Shown here piece after piece: positions 1 through 7,212 of a DNA stretch of 11,685 nt. The notes beneath the pieces are model-generated. The model did not search any database. It was not told where the DNA came from and saw nothing but the letters and a program-made list of their open reading frames with translations. Position 1 is the stretch's first letter. The number at the start of each line of letters is the position of its first letter. The position numbers were made by a program, and so were the translations under genes. Where the stretch lies: positions 1 through 11,685 of the forward strand of contig PWQG01000257.1 in the NCBI GenBank assembly GCA_003556835.1, given 5' to 3'. This DNA comes from Gammaproteobacteria bacterium. GTDB lineage: Bacteria; Pseudomonadota; Gammaproteobacteria; Pseudomonadales; Pseudohongiellaceae.

Positions 1-29
1 AATCTACCGTGTGGCAGCCGGCGCCCCGA

Positions 30-1070
30 TCACTCCAGACTCAGGGCGTACAGGTTATTGCTATCCATCAACTCCATGGCCTTGCCGCCACCACGCGCCA
101 CACAGGTCAACGGGTCGTCAGCGACAACCACCGGCAAACCGGTCTCTTCGGACAACAGCTTGTCCAGGTCCTTGAGCAGTGCGCCACCACCGGTCAGCAC
201 CATGCCGTTCTCGGCAATATCGGAAGCCAGTTCCGGCGGCGACTGCTCCAGCGCGCTCTTGGTCGCCTGCACAATGGCGGACAATGCCTCCTGCAGCGCT
301 TCGAGAATTTCATCGCTGTTGAGCGTAAAACTGCGCGGCACCCCTTCCGCCAGGTTGCGTCCGCGCACATCGATCTCTTTCAACGTTCCTTCAAACCGGT
401 AGGCACAGCCAATTTCTTTCTTGATCCGCTCCGCCGTGGCATCACCGATCAGGCTGCCGTAGTTGCGACGCACGTGGGTGACAATGGCCTCGTCGAAACG
501 ATCGCCGCCCACCCGAACCGACTCGGCGTACACCACACCGTTGAGGGAGATGATGGCGATTTCCGTGGTGCCGCCACCAATGTCCACCACCATGGAGCCA
601 TTGGCCTGCTCTACCGGAAGGCCGGCACCTATGGCAGCCGCCATCGGCTCCTCGATCAGGCGCACTTCCCGGGCGCCGGCACTGACCACCGATTCACGGA
701 TGGCACGGCGCTCGACCTGGGTGGACTTGCAGGGCACACAGACCAGCACACGCGGGCTGGGCGGGAAAAAGCTGTTTTCGTGCACCTTGCTGATGAAATG
801 TTGCAGCATTTTTTCGGTGACCTGAAAGTCGGCGATCACCCCGTCCTTCAATGGCCGGATGGCGGTTATGTCACCCGGTGTACGCCCGAGCATGCGCTTG
901 GCATCAGCCCCGACCGCAGTTACCGTTTTCTGTCCGTTATGGTTGCGTATCGCCACCACCGACGGTTCGTTCAATACGATTCCTTCCCCCCGCACATAGA
1001 TCAGCGTGTTGGCTGTACCCAGATCTATGGACAGATCATTGGAAAAAATTCCCCTGATTTTTTTGAACAT
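30..1070 (-). CDS. mreB: Rod shape-determining actin homologue MreB
   Basis: MreB is a bacterial actin that forms ATP-dependent filaments under the inner membrane and guides the elongasome (MreC, MreD, RodA, PBP2) during side-wall peptidoglycan synthesis. The 346-residue protein is complete and close to the E. coli length of about 347. Visible motifs are phosphate-1 loop DLGTANT (residues 16-22), phosphate-2 loop VVDIGGGTTE (161-170), IEEPMAAAIG (139-148) and adenosine loop TGGGALLKDL (293-302). The start MFKKIRGIFSNDLSIDLG aligns with the family start. The nearest Shine-Dalgarno-like GAGGG (1084-1088) lies 13 bases upstream, which is long, and A7 tracts flank the ATG. The gene reads towards the left edge, where mreC would be expected, but only 29 bases remain and no start codon for it is visible. 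The identification is very secure. Confidence 0.98.
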   Translation of the reverse strand: MFKKIRGIFSNDLSIDLGTANTLIYVRGEGIVLNEPSVVAIRNHNGQKTVTAVGADAKRMLGRTPGDITAIRPLKDGVIADFQVTEKMLQHFISKVHENSFFPPSPRVLVCVPCKSTQVERRAIRESVVSAGAREVRLIEEPMAAAIGAGLPVEQANGSMVVDIGGGTTEIAIISLNGVVYAESVRVGGDRFDEAIVTHVRRNYGSLIGDATAERIKKEIGCAYRFEGTLKEIDVRGRNLAEGVPRSFTLNSDEILEALQEALSAIVQATKSALEQSPPELASDIAENGMVLTGGGALLKDLDKLLSEETGLPVVVADDPLTCVARGGGKAMELMDSNNLYALSLE

Positions 1071-1420
1071 TGACTTTTTTTAACCCTCGAATCAAAGCGG
1101 CCGCTCTTGCGGACCGACATCAACAGCATGCGGTTGCCGGGAACCCACCTCGTTTTGCGATGCGCGCCCCACGCGAAACAATCACCCGCGATAGTGGACT
1201 GCACTGCAGACATTCGGAAAGCGCTCGGAAGTATTCCATGAGGCGGGCTGAAGAAATGCCAGCGACCGGTGATTTCCGGAACAATCCCGAAACTGTTGCC
1301 CAAACCCGGTCATAATCCCGTATAATCACGGCTTCTCCAGCAAATAGATATGCACTCTAACAACGCTCACTACATTCGGCAAGTAACAAATTCACTCCAG
1401 TTTACACCGGGAGCCCATCA
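1071..1420. other. Divergent mreB / gatC intergenic region (350 bases)
   Basis: This stretch separates the divergent starts of mreB and gatC. It holds a convincing gatC promoter (1296-1326) and an untranslated gatC leader of about 88 bases. I found no strong promoter for mreB on the minus strand. A 10-base palindrome, AGCGGCCGCT, lies at 1096-1105, about 26 bases before the mreB start, with no known role. Short open frames here overlap the two genes' starts and show no recognisable family, so I do not call a gene. Confidence 0.8.
1296..1326 (+). promoter_or_regulatory. Putative sigma-70 promoter of gatCAB
   Basis: A perfect -10 box TATAAT sits at 1321-1326, and a -35-like TTGCCC at 1296-1301 is 19 bases upstream, slightly longer than ideal. 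Transcription would start near 1333, leaving a leader of about 88 bases before the gatC ATG at 1421. An overlapping CATAAT at 1311-1316 is a weaker alternative -10. This is a sequence match only. Confidence 0.6.
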
Positions 1421-1708
1421 ATGGCTTTGGACAGCAAAGAAGTGGAAAAGATCGCGTATCTGGCGCGATTACAGCTCAGCGCGGAGGACAGCCAGGATGT
1501 CACCCGTCGCATCTCGGACATCCTTTCTCTCATCGATCAGATGCAGGATGTGGACACCGCCGACGTTGCCCCGCTGGCCCACCCTTTTGATGCCATCCAG
1601 CGCCTGCGAGCCGACCGGGTGACCGAAACCGACCAGCGTGACGCACTGCAGACGCTGGCACCCGCCACGGACCGGGGCCTGTACCTGGTTCCCCGCGTCA
1701 TCGAGTGA
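1421..1708 (+). CDS. gatC: Asp/Glu-tRNA amidotransferase subunit C (GatC)
   Basis: GatC is the small belt-like subunit that wraps around GatA and GatB and stabilises the heterotrimeric amidotransferase, which converts Asp-tRNA(Asn) and/or Glu-tRNA(Gln) to the amidated forms. The 95-residue length is typical. The N-terminal helical pattern KEVEKIAYLARLQLSAED (residues 6-23) and the later DVAPLAHPFD (48-57) are characteristic of the family. The C-terminal end GLYLVPRVIE matches the usual extended segment ending in hydrophobic-V-P-x-V-[IL]-[ED]. The start has GGGAG at 1409-1413, seven bases before the ATG. It is the first gene of the gatC-gatA-gatB operon. The 114-base gap to gatA is unusually open for genes whose products form one complex, and it contains a hairpin. 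Confidence 0.97.
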   Translation: MALDSKEVEKIAYLARLQLSAEDSQDVTRRISDILSLIDQMQDVDTADVAPLAHPFDAIQRLRADRVTETDQRDALQTLAPATDRGLYLVPRVIE

Positions 1709-1717
1709 CAGCCGGCC

Positions 1718-1740
1718 GCCCCGCCTGAACAGGCAGGGGC
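1718..1740 (+). other. GC-rich intercistronic hairpin between gatC and gatA
   Basis: Ten bases after the gatC stop, GCCCC (1718-1722) pairs with GGGGC (1736-1740) and GCCT (1723-1726) pairs with AGGC (1731-1734), leaving one bulged A (1735) and a GAAC loop (1727-1730). No T-run follows, so it does not look like an intrinsic terminator. It could protect the gatC mRNA end or tune the ratio of GatC to GatA. That function is inference; the base pairing is read directly. Confidence 0.5.
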
Positions 1741-1822
1741 CCGACCGGCGCTGGACGAAAGGCCGATCAGCGGCCACGGAACAAAGCATTCACCCATCGC
1801 AGCAAAGCAAAGGCTACCAGGC

Positions 1823-3271
1823 ATGTTAAGCAAAACCGCCGCCGAACTCTCGCGCGCGCTGGCAGACGGCGAACTGTCCAGCGAGGAGTTGACCAGGGAA
1901 TATCTGGATCGCATCAAGTCCCGTAATGAAACTCTCAATGCCTACATCACCGTCACCGAAGACGACGCTCTGGACGCGGCTCGCGAAGCCGACCACCTGC
2001 GCGCCAAAGGTCAGGCCGGAGCACTGACCGGCATCCCGTTGGCACACAAGGATATCTTCTGCACCAAAGGCGTACTTACCACCTGCGGCTCGCGCATGCT
2101 GGAAAATTTCATTGCCCCCTACGATGCCGCCGTGGTCGAGCGTTTCAACGCCGCCGGCGCTGTCATGCTGGGCAAGACCAATATGGACGAATTCGCCATG
2201 GGCTCGTCCAATGAAACCAGTTATTACGGCGCGGTGGCCAATCCCTGGGATACCGATCGGGTCCCCGGTGGCTCTTCCGGTGGTTCGGCAGCGGCCGTGG
2301 CAGCGGACCTGTGCGCCATGGCCACCGGCACCGACACCGGCGGTTCCATCCGCCAGCCGGCCGCCTTTTGTGGCGTCACCGGCATCAAGCCCACCTATGG
2401 TCGGGTGTCCCGCTGGGGCATGATCGCCTTTGCATCCAGCCTCGACCAGGCCGGCCCGATCTGCAAGAGCGCCGAAGACGCGGCCCTCATGCTCAATGTC
2501 ATGGCGGGCGATGATGCGCGCGACTCGACCAACCAGCAGCTCGACGCCGAGGACTTCACGGCTTCGCTGAACGACTCCCTGGAGGGGCTGCGCATCGGCG
2601 TACCCAAAGAACACTTCGCCCAGGGCCTTTCCGCCTCGGTTCAGACCAACCTGCAGGAAGCCTATCGGGTATTCGAAAAACTCGGCGCCACGCTGGTGGA
2701 TATCGAACTGCCTCACAATGGCCTGTCAGTACCCTCCTATTACGTGATTGCACCGGCAGAGGCCTCGGCCAACCTGTCGCGCTATGACGGTGTGCGCTAC
2801 GGCTATCGCTGCGATGCACCGAAGAACCTGGAAGACATGTACATGCGTTCGCGCAGTGAAGGGTTCGGCGAGGAGGTCAAGCGCCGCATCATGGTCGGCA
2901 CCTATGCCCTGTCGGCCGGTTATTACGATGCCTACTACAAGAAAGCACAGCGCATCCGGCGCCTGATCAAGCAGGACTTTGACAGCGCCTTTGAGAAGGT
3001 GGATGTGATCATCGGCCCGACCAGCCCGCACACCGCGTTCCGGCGTGGCGAAAAGAACAACGATCCGGTCACGATGTACCTGGAAGACATCTATACCATC
3101 GCGGTCAATCTGGCCGGCCTGCCCGGCATGTCGATTCCGGCGGGCTTCAGCGACGGGCTGCCCACCGGCATGCAGATCATCGGCCGCGACCTGGCCGAAG
3201 CCCGGATTCTCAATGTGGCCCACCAGTACCAGTTGCACACGGACTGGCACAAGCAACGACCGGAGGTTTGA
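1823..3271 (+). CDS. gatA: Asp/Glu-tRNA amidotransferase subunit A (GatA), amidase
   Basis: GatA is the glutaminase subunit. It releases ammonia from glutamine (or asparagine), and the ammonia is channelled to GatB to amidate the activated Asp/Glu on the tRNA. The 482-residue protein belongs to the amidase-signature family. The expected Ser-cisSer-Lys triad is intact: Lys76 in IPLAHKDIF, Ser151 in PGGSSGGS (residues 148-155) and the nucleophile Ser175 in DTGGSIRQPA (171-180). Further family blocks are GIKPTYGRVSRWG (187-199) and the SRSEGFGEEVKRR region (about 343-355). The start uses ATG with AAAGG (1809-1813) nine bases upstream, and the N-terminus MLSKTAAELSRAL matches the family helix. 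The stop lies one base before the gatB ATG, so translation is probably coupled. The identification is very secure. Confidence 0.98.
   Translation: MLSKTAAELSRALADGELSSEELTREYLDRIKSRNETLNAYITVTEDDALDAAREADHLRAKGQAGALTGIPLAHKDIFCTKGVLTTCGSRMLENFIAPYDAAVVERFNAAGAVMLGKTNMDEFAMGSSNETSYYGAVANPWDTDRVPGGSSGGSAAAVAADLCAMATGTDTGGSIRQPAAFCGVTGIKPTYGRVSRWGMIAFASSLDQAGPICKSAEDAALMLNVMAGDDARDSTNQQLDAEDFTASLNDSLEGLRIGVPKEHFAQGLSASVQTNLQEAYRVFEKLGATLVDIELPHNGLSVPSYYVIAPAEASANLSRYDGVRYGYRCDAPKNLEDMYMRSRSEGFGEEVKRRIMVGTYALSAGYYDAYYKKAQRIRRLIKQDFDSAFEKVDVIIGPTSPHTAFRRGEKNNDPVTMYLEDIYTIAVNLAGLPGMSIPAGFSDGLPTGMQIIGRDLAEARILNVAHQYQLHTDWHKQRPEV
3262..3266 (+). promoter_or_regulatory. Ribosome binding site of gatB (decides its start)
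   Basis: GGAGG lies six bases before the ATG at 3273 and inside the end of gatA. It fixes the gatB start there. The same reading frame stays open back to 3045, but that extension lies within gatA and lacks GatB-like sequence. Confidence 0.85.
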
Positions 3272-3272
3272 G

Positions 3273-4706
3273 ATGAGCTGGGAAACCGTAATCGGACTGG
3301 AAGTGCACGTACAACTGGCCACCAACAGCAAACTGTTCTCGGGCAGTGGCACCGCCTTCGGCGCCGAACCCAACACCCAGGCCAACCTCTATGACCTGGC
3401 GCTTCCCGGCACATTACCGGTGCTCAACGAGAAAGCCCTGGAGATGGCGGTGCGCTTCGGCCTGGCCGTCAATGCCGAAATCGGCCGACAGTCCGTATTC
3501 GATCGCAAGAATTACTTCTATCCCGACCTGCCCAAAGGGTACCAGATCTCCCAACTAGACTTCCCCACCGTCGGCAAGGGTGAACTGAGCATCACCATGG
3601 AGGACGGCAGCGAAAAAATCATCGGGATCACCCGCGCCCATATGGAAGAGGATGCCGGCAAGTCCCTGCACGAGGATTTCCAGGGCATGACCGGTATCGA
3701 TCTGAACCGGGCCGGCACACCATTGCTGGAAATTGTCTCGGAGCCGGATCTGCGCAACGCGAAAGAAGCGGTGGCCTATCTCAAGAAGCTGCACTCCATC
3801 ATCCGTTACCTGGGTATTTCCGATGGCAATATGGCCCAGGGCTCCATGCGCTGTGACGCCAACGTTTCCGTACGTCCAGCTGGCACCACCGAACTGGGCA
3901 CCCGCACGGAGATCAAGAACGTCAACTCTTTCCGCTTTGTAGAGAAAGCCATCAATCATGAGGTGGAACGGCAGATAGAATTGATCGAGGACGGCGGGCG
4001 CGTGGTCCAGGAAACCCGGCTCTACGATTCGGACCTGGACGAGACGCGTTCCATGCGCAGCAAGGAAGTGGCCAATGACTACCGCTACTTCCCGGAACCG
4101 GACCTGCTGCCCGTGGTCATCGACGAAGCGTACATCGAAAAAGTGCGTACGACCCTGCCCGAACTGCCCGACCCCAAGCGCGAACGCTTCGTAAAGCAGT
4201 ACGGACTGAGCGAATACGATGCTGGCGTACTGGCCAGCAGCCGGGAAATGGCGGATTACTTCGAAACCGTTGCCGAACGCTGCGGCGATGCCAAACTATC
4301 GTCCAACTGGGTGACTGGTGACCTGCTGGGTGTGCTCAACAAGCGCGACCTGGAAATCAGCGAATCGCCGGTCAGCAGCAACCAGCTCGGCGACCTGATC
4401 CGACGTATTGTCGACAAGACCATCTCCGGCAAGATTGCCAAGCAGGTGTTTGAGATCCTGCTGGATGAAGGTGGCGAAGTCGACGCCATCATCGAGGATA
4501 AGGGGCTCAAGCAGGTGACCGACAGCGGCGCCATCGAGCAGATGGTGGATGAGGTCATCGCCGCCAATCCGGACCAGGTCGCACAATACCGTGGCGGGAA
4601 GGAACAGGTGTTCGGCTTCTTTGTCGGACAGGTGATGAAGGCTTCCAGGGGCAAGGCCAACCCGGCCCAGGTCAACGAATTGCTGAAACAGAAACTGCAA
4701 GCATGA
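3273..4706 (+). CDS. gatB: Asp/Glu-tRNA amidotransferase subunit B (GatB)
   Basis: GatB binds the misacylated tRNA, phosphorylates its Asp/Glu side chain with ATP and transfers ammonia received from GatA. From the ATG at 3273 the protein has 477 residues, a normal GatB length. Family blocks seen are VIGLEVHVQL (residues 6-15, with the metal-site candidates Glu10 and His12), LDFPTVGKGEL (95-105), RAHMEEDAGKSLH (121-133), NRAGTPLLEIVSEPD (145-159) and QGSMRCDANVSVRP (189-202). The C-terminal part from about residue 330 is the helical and YqeY-like tRNA-binding region, ending with GKANPAQVNELLKQKLQA. A strong GGAGG overlaps the gatA end. The next gene starts 15 bases downstream. The presence of GatCAB suggests that tRNA(Asn) and/or tRNA(Gln) is charged indirectly in this organism, as in Pseudomonas and unlike E. 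coli. Confidence 0.98.
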   Translation: MSWETVIGLEVHVQLATNSKLFSGSGTAFGAEPNTQANLYDLALPGTLPVLNEKALEMAVRFGLAVNAEIGRQSVFDRKNYFYPDLPKGYQISQLDFPTVGKGELSITMEDGSEKIIGITRAHMEEDAGKSLHEDFQGMTGIDLNRAGTPLLEIVSEPDLRNAKEAVAYLKKLHSIIRYLGISDGNMAQGSMRCDANVSVRPAGTTELGTRTEIKNVNSFRFVEKAINHEVERQIELIEDGGRVVQETRLYDSDLDETRSMRSKEVANDYRYFPEPDLLPVVIDEAYIEKVRTTLPELPDPKRERFVKQYGLSEYDAGVLASSREMADYFETVAERCGDAKLSSNWVTGDLLGVLNKRDLEISESPVSSNQLGDLIRRIVDKTISGKIAKQVFEILLDEGGEVDAIIEDKGLKQVTDSGAIEQMVDEVIAANPDQVAQYRGGKEQVFGFFVGQVMKASRGKANPAQVNELLKQKLQA

Positions 4707-4721
4707 GAGTTATGGATATCA

Positions 4722-5066
4722 ATGGCTACTGAAGAGAAGAAAACAGGCAAGGACCGCATTCAACCGGCAACACGTAACGAGGAATGGAGTGACGAGCGGG
4801 TCAGGGCATTTCTGTTGCTGGAACCCCCGGAAGGTATCCCTGCGGACTACCATATCCTCCTGAAAGCCTACCGGGGCATGTTACCCGATACGTTCAGCCG
4901 CTTCGTGCGCTTCTTTGTTGAGGAAGGACATGACGTGAACACAAGGCTGACCGACAACAGCACCATCCTGGACCACCTGGCACGTCATCGCCGGGCATGG
5001 CCCTATGTCGAAGCACTGAAAGAGGCTGGCGCAGAGTATGGCGTAGACAAGCCGGCTGGTGAATGA
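4722..5066 (+). CDS. Uncharacterised small protein with ankyrin-like C-terminal half (possible PA4642 family)
   Basis: This 114-residue soluble protein has no signal peptide or membrane segment. Residues 1-20 are charged and probably disordered. Residues 23-54 hold a distinctive block with SDERVRAFL, LEPPEGIPADYH and LLKAYRGM. Residues 62-106 resemble an ankyrin repeat: VEEGHDVN, then a polar turn with TILDHLARH, and finally VEALKEAGAEY. From memory it resembles the small Pseudomonas group named the PA4642 family, whose function I do not know; the name should be checked by search. The ATG at 4722 is preceded by only a weak GGA (4714-4716). It lies 15 bases after gatB and so is probably co-transcribed with gatCAB, and it converges on rhlB with 28 bases between the stops. 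A role as a protein-binding adaptor is inference from the ankyrin-like pattern. Confidence 0.85.
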   Translation: MATEEKKTGKDRIQPATRNEEWSDERVRAFLLLEPPEGIPADYHILLKAYRGMLPDTFSRFVRFFVEEGHDVNTRLTDNSTILDHLARHRRAWPYVEALKEAGAEYGVDKPAGE

Positions 5067-5094
5067 ATAGACCGGGAAGCCCGGGGCCTGCCGG

Positions 5095-6399
5095 TTATCG
5101 CCCGCGACCCGGGCCACCACCGCCCGAACGTGAAGAGGCACCACGCGGACGTCCACCGGCAGATCGGCTGCCACTGCGCGCCTCGGCCTTGAAGCGCGAG
5201 CCGCGCGTGAATTCGGGCGGCTCCTCAAGCAGGGCCTCATCGGGATGGACACAGGGCAGTTTCTGCCCCAGTGTTTCCTCGATGGCAGGCAGCAGGAACG
5301 AGTCCTCCTCACAGGCAAAACTGATCGACGTACCCACGTCACCGCCCCGCCCGGTGCGACCGATCCGATGCACGTAGTCGTCGGATTCTTCCGGCAGCAT
5401 GTAATTCACAACATGGGTCACACTGTCGATGTGCAGCCCCCGCCCAGCCACATCGGTGGCGACCAGCACCTGGATCTTGCCATCACGGAATGCTTCCAGG
5501 GTCTGGATACGCTTCTTCTGTACCACTTCACCCGAGAGCATGCCGCACTCGATGCCATTGCGATGTAGATTGTCGGCCAGCTTCCGGACCTGATCCCGGC
5601 GGTTACTGAACACGATGACCTTGTCCGCCCCTTCCTGCTGGATCAGGTTATATAACAGTTTGTACTTGTCTTCGGTGGTCACCAGGTAAACGATCTGCTC
5701 CACCGAATCCGTCGCCACCTGTTCCGGTGTCACTTCCACCTGGATCGGGTTCATCGCCCATCGACTGGCAAGATCCATGATCTGATCAGTGAATGTGGCA
5801 CTGAACAGCAACGTCTGCCGGCTCTCTTTCTTTGGTGCCCGGGCAACAATGCGCCGGACCTGGGGGATGAAGCCCATATCCAGCATACGGTCGGCCTCAT
5901 CGATGACCATCAATTCCAGGAGACCGAGATATATTCTTTCATTCTCGACAAAGTCCATCAGCCGACCGGGTGTGGCCACCACGATATCGACAGGCTGCTT
6001 TTCGACGGCACGAATCTGCTTCTGCATGTCCTCGCCACCGACCAGGGTAACCGTGTGCAGGTCGGTATATTTGCCCAGGTCGCGTGCGTCATTGGCAATC
6101 TGGATCGCCAGTTCCCGGGTCGGGGCAATCACCAGGGCCCTGGGCTCACCGATGAAACGTTCCTCCTCAATGGGATTGTTCAGCATGTCATTCATGAGGG
6201 TGATGAGAAAGGCCGCGGTCTTGCCGGTACCGGTCTGCGCCTTGCCGGTAACATCATGCCCCTGCAGGGTGTGCCTGAGGCTCTCGGCCTGGATCGGGGT
6301 ACAGTATTCAAAACCCAGGTCGGCAATGGCCCGATTGAGGGGCTCCACCAGCTTGAAGGTGGAAAATGGAACTTTTTCAGCAGTTTCGGATACTTGCAT
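5095..6399 (-). CDS. rhlB: DEAD-box ATP-dependent RNA helicase RhlB
   Basis: RhlB unwinds structured RNA. In E. coli it does so within the RNase E degradosome. The 434-residue protein has all DEAD-box motifs in order: Q motif CTPIQ (33-37), Walker A AQTGTGKT (54-61), PTRELA (93-98), TPGR (143-146), DEAD (167-170), SAT (200-202) and HRIGRTGR (344-351). The block SISFACEEDSFLLPAIEETLG (split at 358-378) is typical of RhlB rather than RhlE or SrmB. Residues 399-434 form a Gly/Arg/Ser-rich tail with RGG-like elements that probably adds RNA binding. The start has GAGAG six bases upstream. A good promoter overlaps the moeB stop, so rhlB can be transcribed apart from the hemA cluster, although readthrough is also possible. 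Confidence 0.95.
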   Translation of the reverse strand: MQVSETAEKVPFSTFKLVEPLNRAIADLGFEYCTPIQAESLRHTLQGHDVTGKAQTGTGKTAAFLITLMNDMLNNPIEEERFIGEPRALVIAPTRELAIQIANDARDLGKYTDLHTVTLVGGEDMQKQIRAVEKQPVDIVVATPGRLMDFVENERIYLGLLELMVIDEADRMLDMGFIPQVRRIVARAPKKESRQTLLFSATFTDQIMDLASRWAMNPIQVEVTPEQVATDSVEQIVYLVTTEDKYKLLYNLIQQEGADKVIVFSNRRDQVRKLADNLHRNGIECGMLSGEVVQKKRIQTLEAFRDGKIQVLVATDVAGRGLHIDSVTHVVNYMLPEESDDYVHRIGRTGRGGDVGTSISFACEEDSFLLPAIEETLGQKLPCVHPDEALLEEPPEFTRGSRFKAEARSGSRSAGGRPRGASSRSGGGGPGRGR

Positions 6400-6425
6400 A
6401 GTGTACTCTCGTCATTGGCGCCCGC

Positions 6426-6454
6426 ATCATAGCGCCCGGCCCGCTGAACATCAA
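6426..6454 (-). promoter_or_regulatory. Putative sigma-70 promoter of rhlB
   Basis: On the minus strand, -35 TTGATG (6454-6449) and -10 TATGAT (6431-6426) are separated by exactly 17 bases. The -35 box overlaps the moeB stop codon (6453-6451). Transcription would start near 6419, leaving a leader of about 20 bases before the rhlB ATG at 6399. The match is strong for a sequence-only call. Confidence 0.65.
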
Positions 6455-7212
6455 CCGGATTGTGAGCGGCCACAGACCGGGCAGTCGGGATCCCGGGGTA
6501 ATCGCAGCTCTCTCCATTGCAGGTTCGTGGCATCAAGCAACAGAAGGCGTCCGACCAGACTCTGGCCGATTCCGGCGAGCAACTTCACCGCTTCCATTGC
6601 CTGCACCGAGCCGATGATGCCCACCAGCGGCGCCATCACCCCATTGCTGGCACAACTCGTATCCTCATCCCCCACATTGCGGTACAGGCAGCGATAACAG
6701 GGAGAGTCGTCCCGGCGATGATCAAATACGCTGACCTGCCCTTCCATGCGGATGGCGGCACCGGAGACCAGTGGAACCCGAGCGCTCACGCAGGCCTGAT
6801 TGATAGCGAAGCGGGTCTGGAAATTGTCGCTGGCATCCACCACCAGATCAATATCTCCACCGGCCAGGAGTCGCTGCATGGCGGCCGGATCCAGGCGCTC
6901 ATGCAGCGGCTCAATCACCGTGTCGGCGTTCATTGCCTGCAAGCTGCGTTGCGCCGAGGCCACCTTCGGTTGGTCGATGTCCGCTTCGCTGTGAAGGATC
7001 TGGCGCTGCAGATTGCTCAGGTCGACCCGATCATCATCGGCGATGAGCAGGCGACCGACCCCGGCTGCCGCCAGATACAGGGCCACCGGACTGCCCAAGC
7101 CACCGGCTCCGAGTATCAGCACCGAGCTGTCCAGCAGACGCTGCTGCCCCGCCACGTCCATCTCGGGCAACATGATCTGGCGGCTGTAGCGCAGCAACTG
7201 TTCATCACGCAT
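6451..7212 (-). CDS. moeB: MoeB / ThiF / HesA-family adenylyltransferase
   Basis: This E1-like enzyme adenylates the C-terminal glycine of a small sulfur-carrier protein (MoaD for molybdopterin, or ThiS-type partners). From the second ATG (7212) it has 253 residues, close to E. coli MoeB. Seen motifs are nucleotide loop GAGGLG (35-40), NLQRQ (67-71), VSGAAIRMEGQ (149-159), zinc pairs CYRC (172-175) and CPVC (244-247), and a cysteine at 187 in TSCASNGVMAPLVG, the position of the family's conserved cysteine. I chose 7212 because GGAGGG (7226-7221) is eight bases upstream of it; the ATG at 7218 is only two bases from that site and would add two residues. No rhodanese domain is present. It overlaps prmC by eight bases. 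No partner gene is visible, so MoeB versus ThiF function rests on similarity and on the Pseudomonas-like hemA-prfA-prmC-moeB order. Confidence 0.88.
   Translation of the reverse strand: MRDEQLLRYSRQIMLPEMDVAGQQRLLDSSVLILGAGGLGSPVALYLAAAGVGRLLIADDDRVDLSNLQRQILHSEADIDQPKVASAQRSLQAMNADTVIEPLHERLDPAAMQRLLAGGDIDLVVDASDNFQTRFAINQACVSARVPLVSGAAIRMEGQVSVFDHRRDDSPCYRCLYRNVGDEDTSCASNGVMAPLVGIIGSVQAMEAVKLLAGIGQSLVGRLLLLDATNLQWRELRLPRDPDCPVCGRSQSG

Noticed and set aside
190..240. PET instead of PAT as an anomaly in the RF1 tripeptide (protein residues 190-192 of prfA, nucleotides about 8578-8586)
   Set aside because: The middle position of the PxT motif varies; other bacterial RF1 proteins, B. subtilis as I recall, also have PET. 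Coordinates given in the start and end fields are protein-scale only.
9..1073. Plus-strand open frame of 354 codons opposite mreB
   Set aside because: It is a shadow of mreB, with a His/Gln-rich translation typical of antisense frames and no family resemblance.
1096..1105. Palindrome AGCGGCCGCT upstream of mreB as an operator
   Set aside because: A single ten-base GC palindrome is expected by chance in GC-rich DNA and matches no operator I know.
1350..1622. Open frame starting in the gatC leader
   Set aside because: It mostly overlaps gatC in another frame, has no good ribosome site and no recognisable sequence.
1826..2716. Minus-strand open frame of 296 codons opposite gatA
   Set aside because: It is antisense to an intact gatA with a complete catalytic triad, and its translation is low-complexity in Gly and Ala.
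3045..3272. N-terminal extension of gatB
   Set aside because: The extension lies inside gatA. The GGAGG at 3262-3266 and the GatB-like start MSWETVIGLEVH place the start at 3273.
5072..5084. CCGGG-AAG-CCCGG hairpin between the convergent stops, as a bidirectional terminator
   Set aside because: The stem is only five base pairs with no T-run on either side, so I could not support a terminator call.
5789..6697. Plus-strand open frame of 302 codons opposite rhlB and moeB
   Set aside because: It spans two real genes and their intergenic region on the other strand, with Ser/Arg-rich noise sequence.
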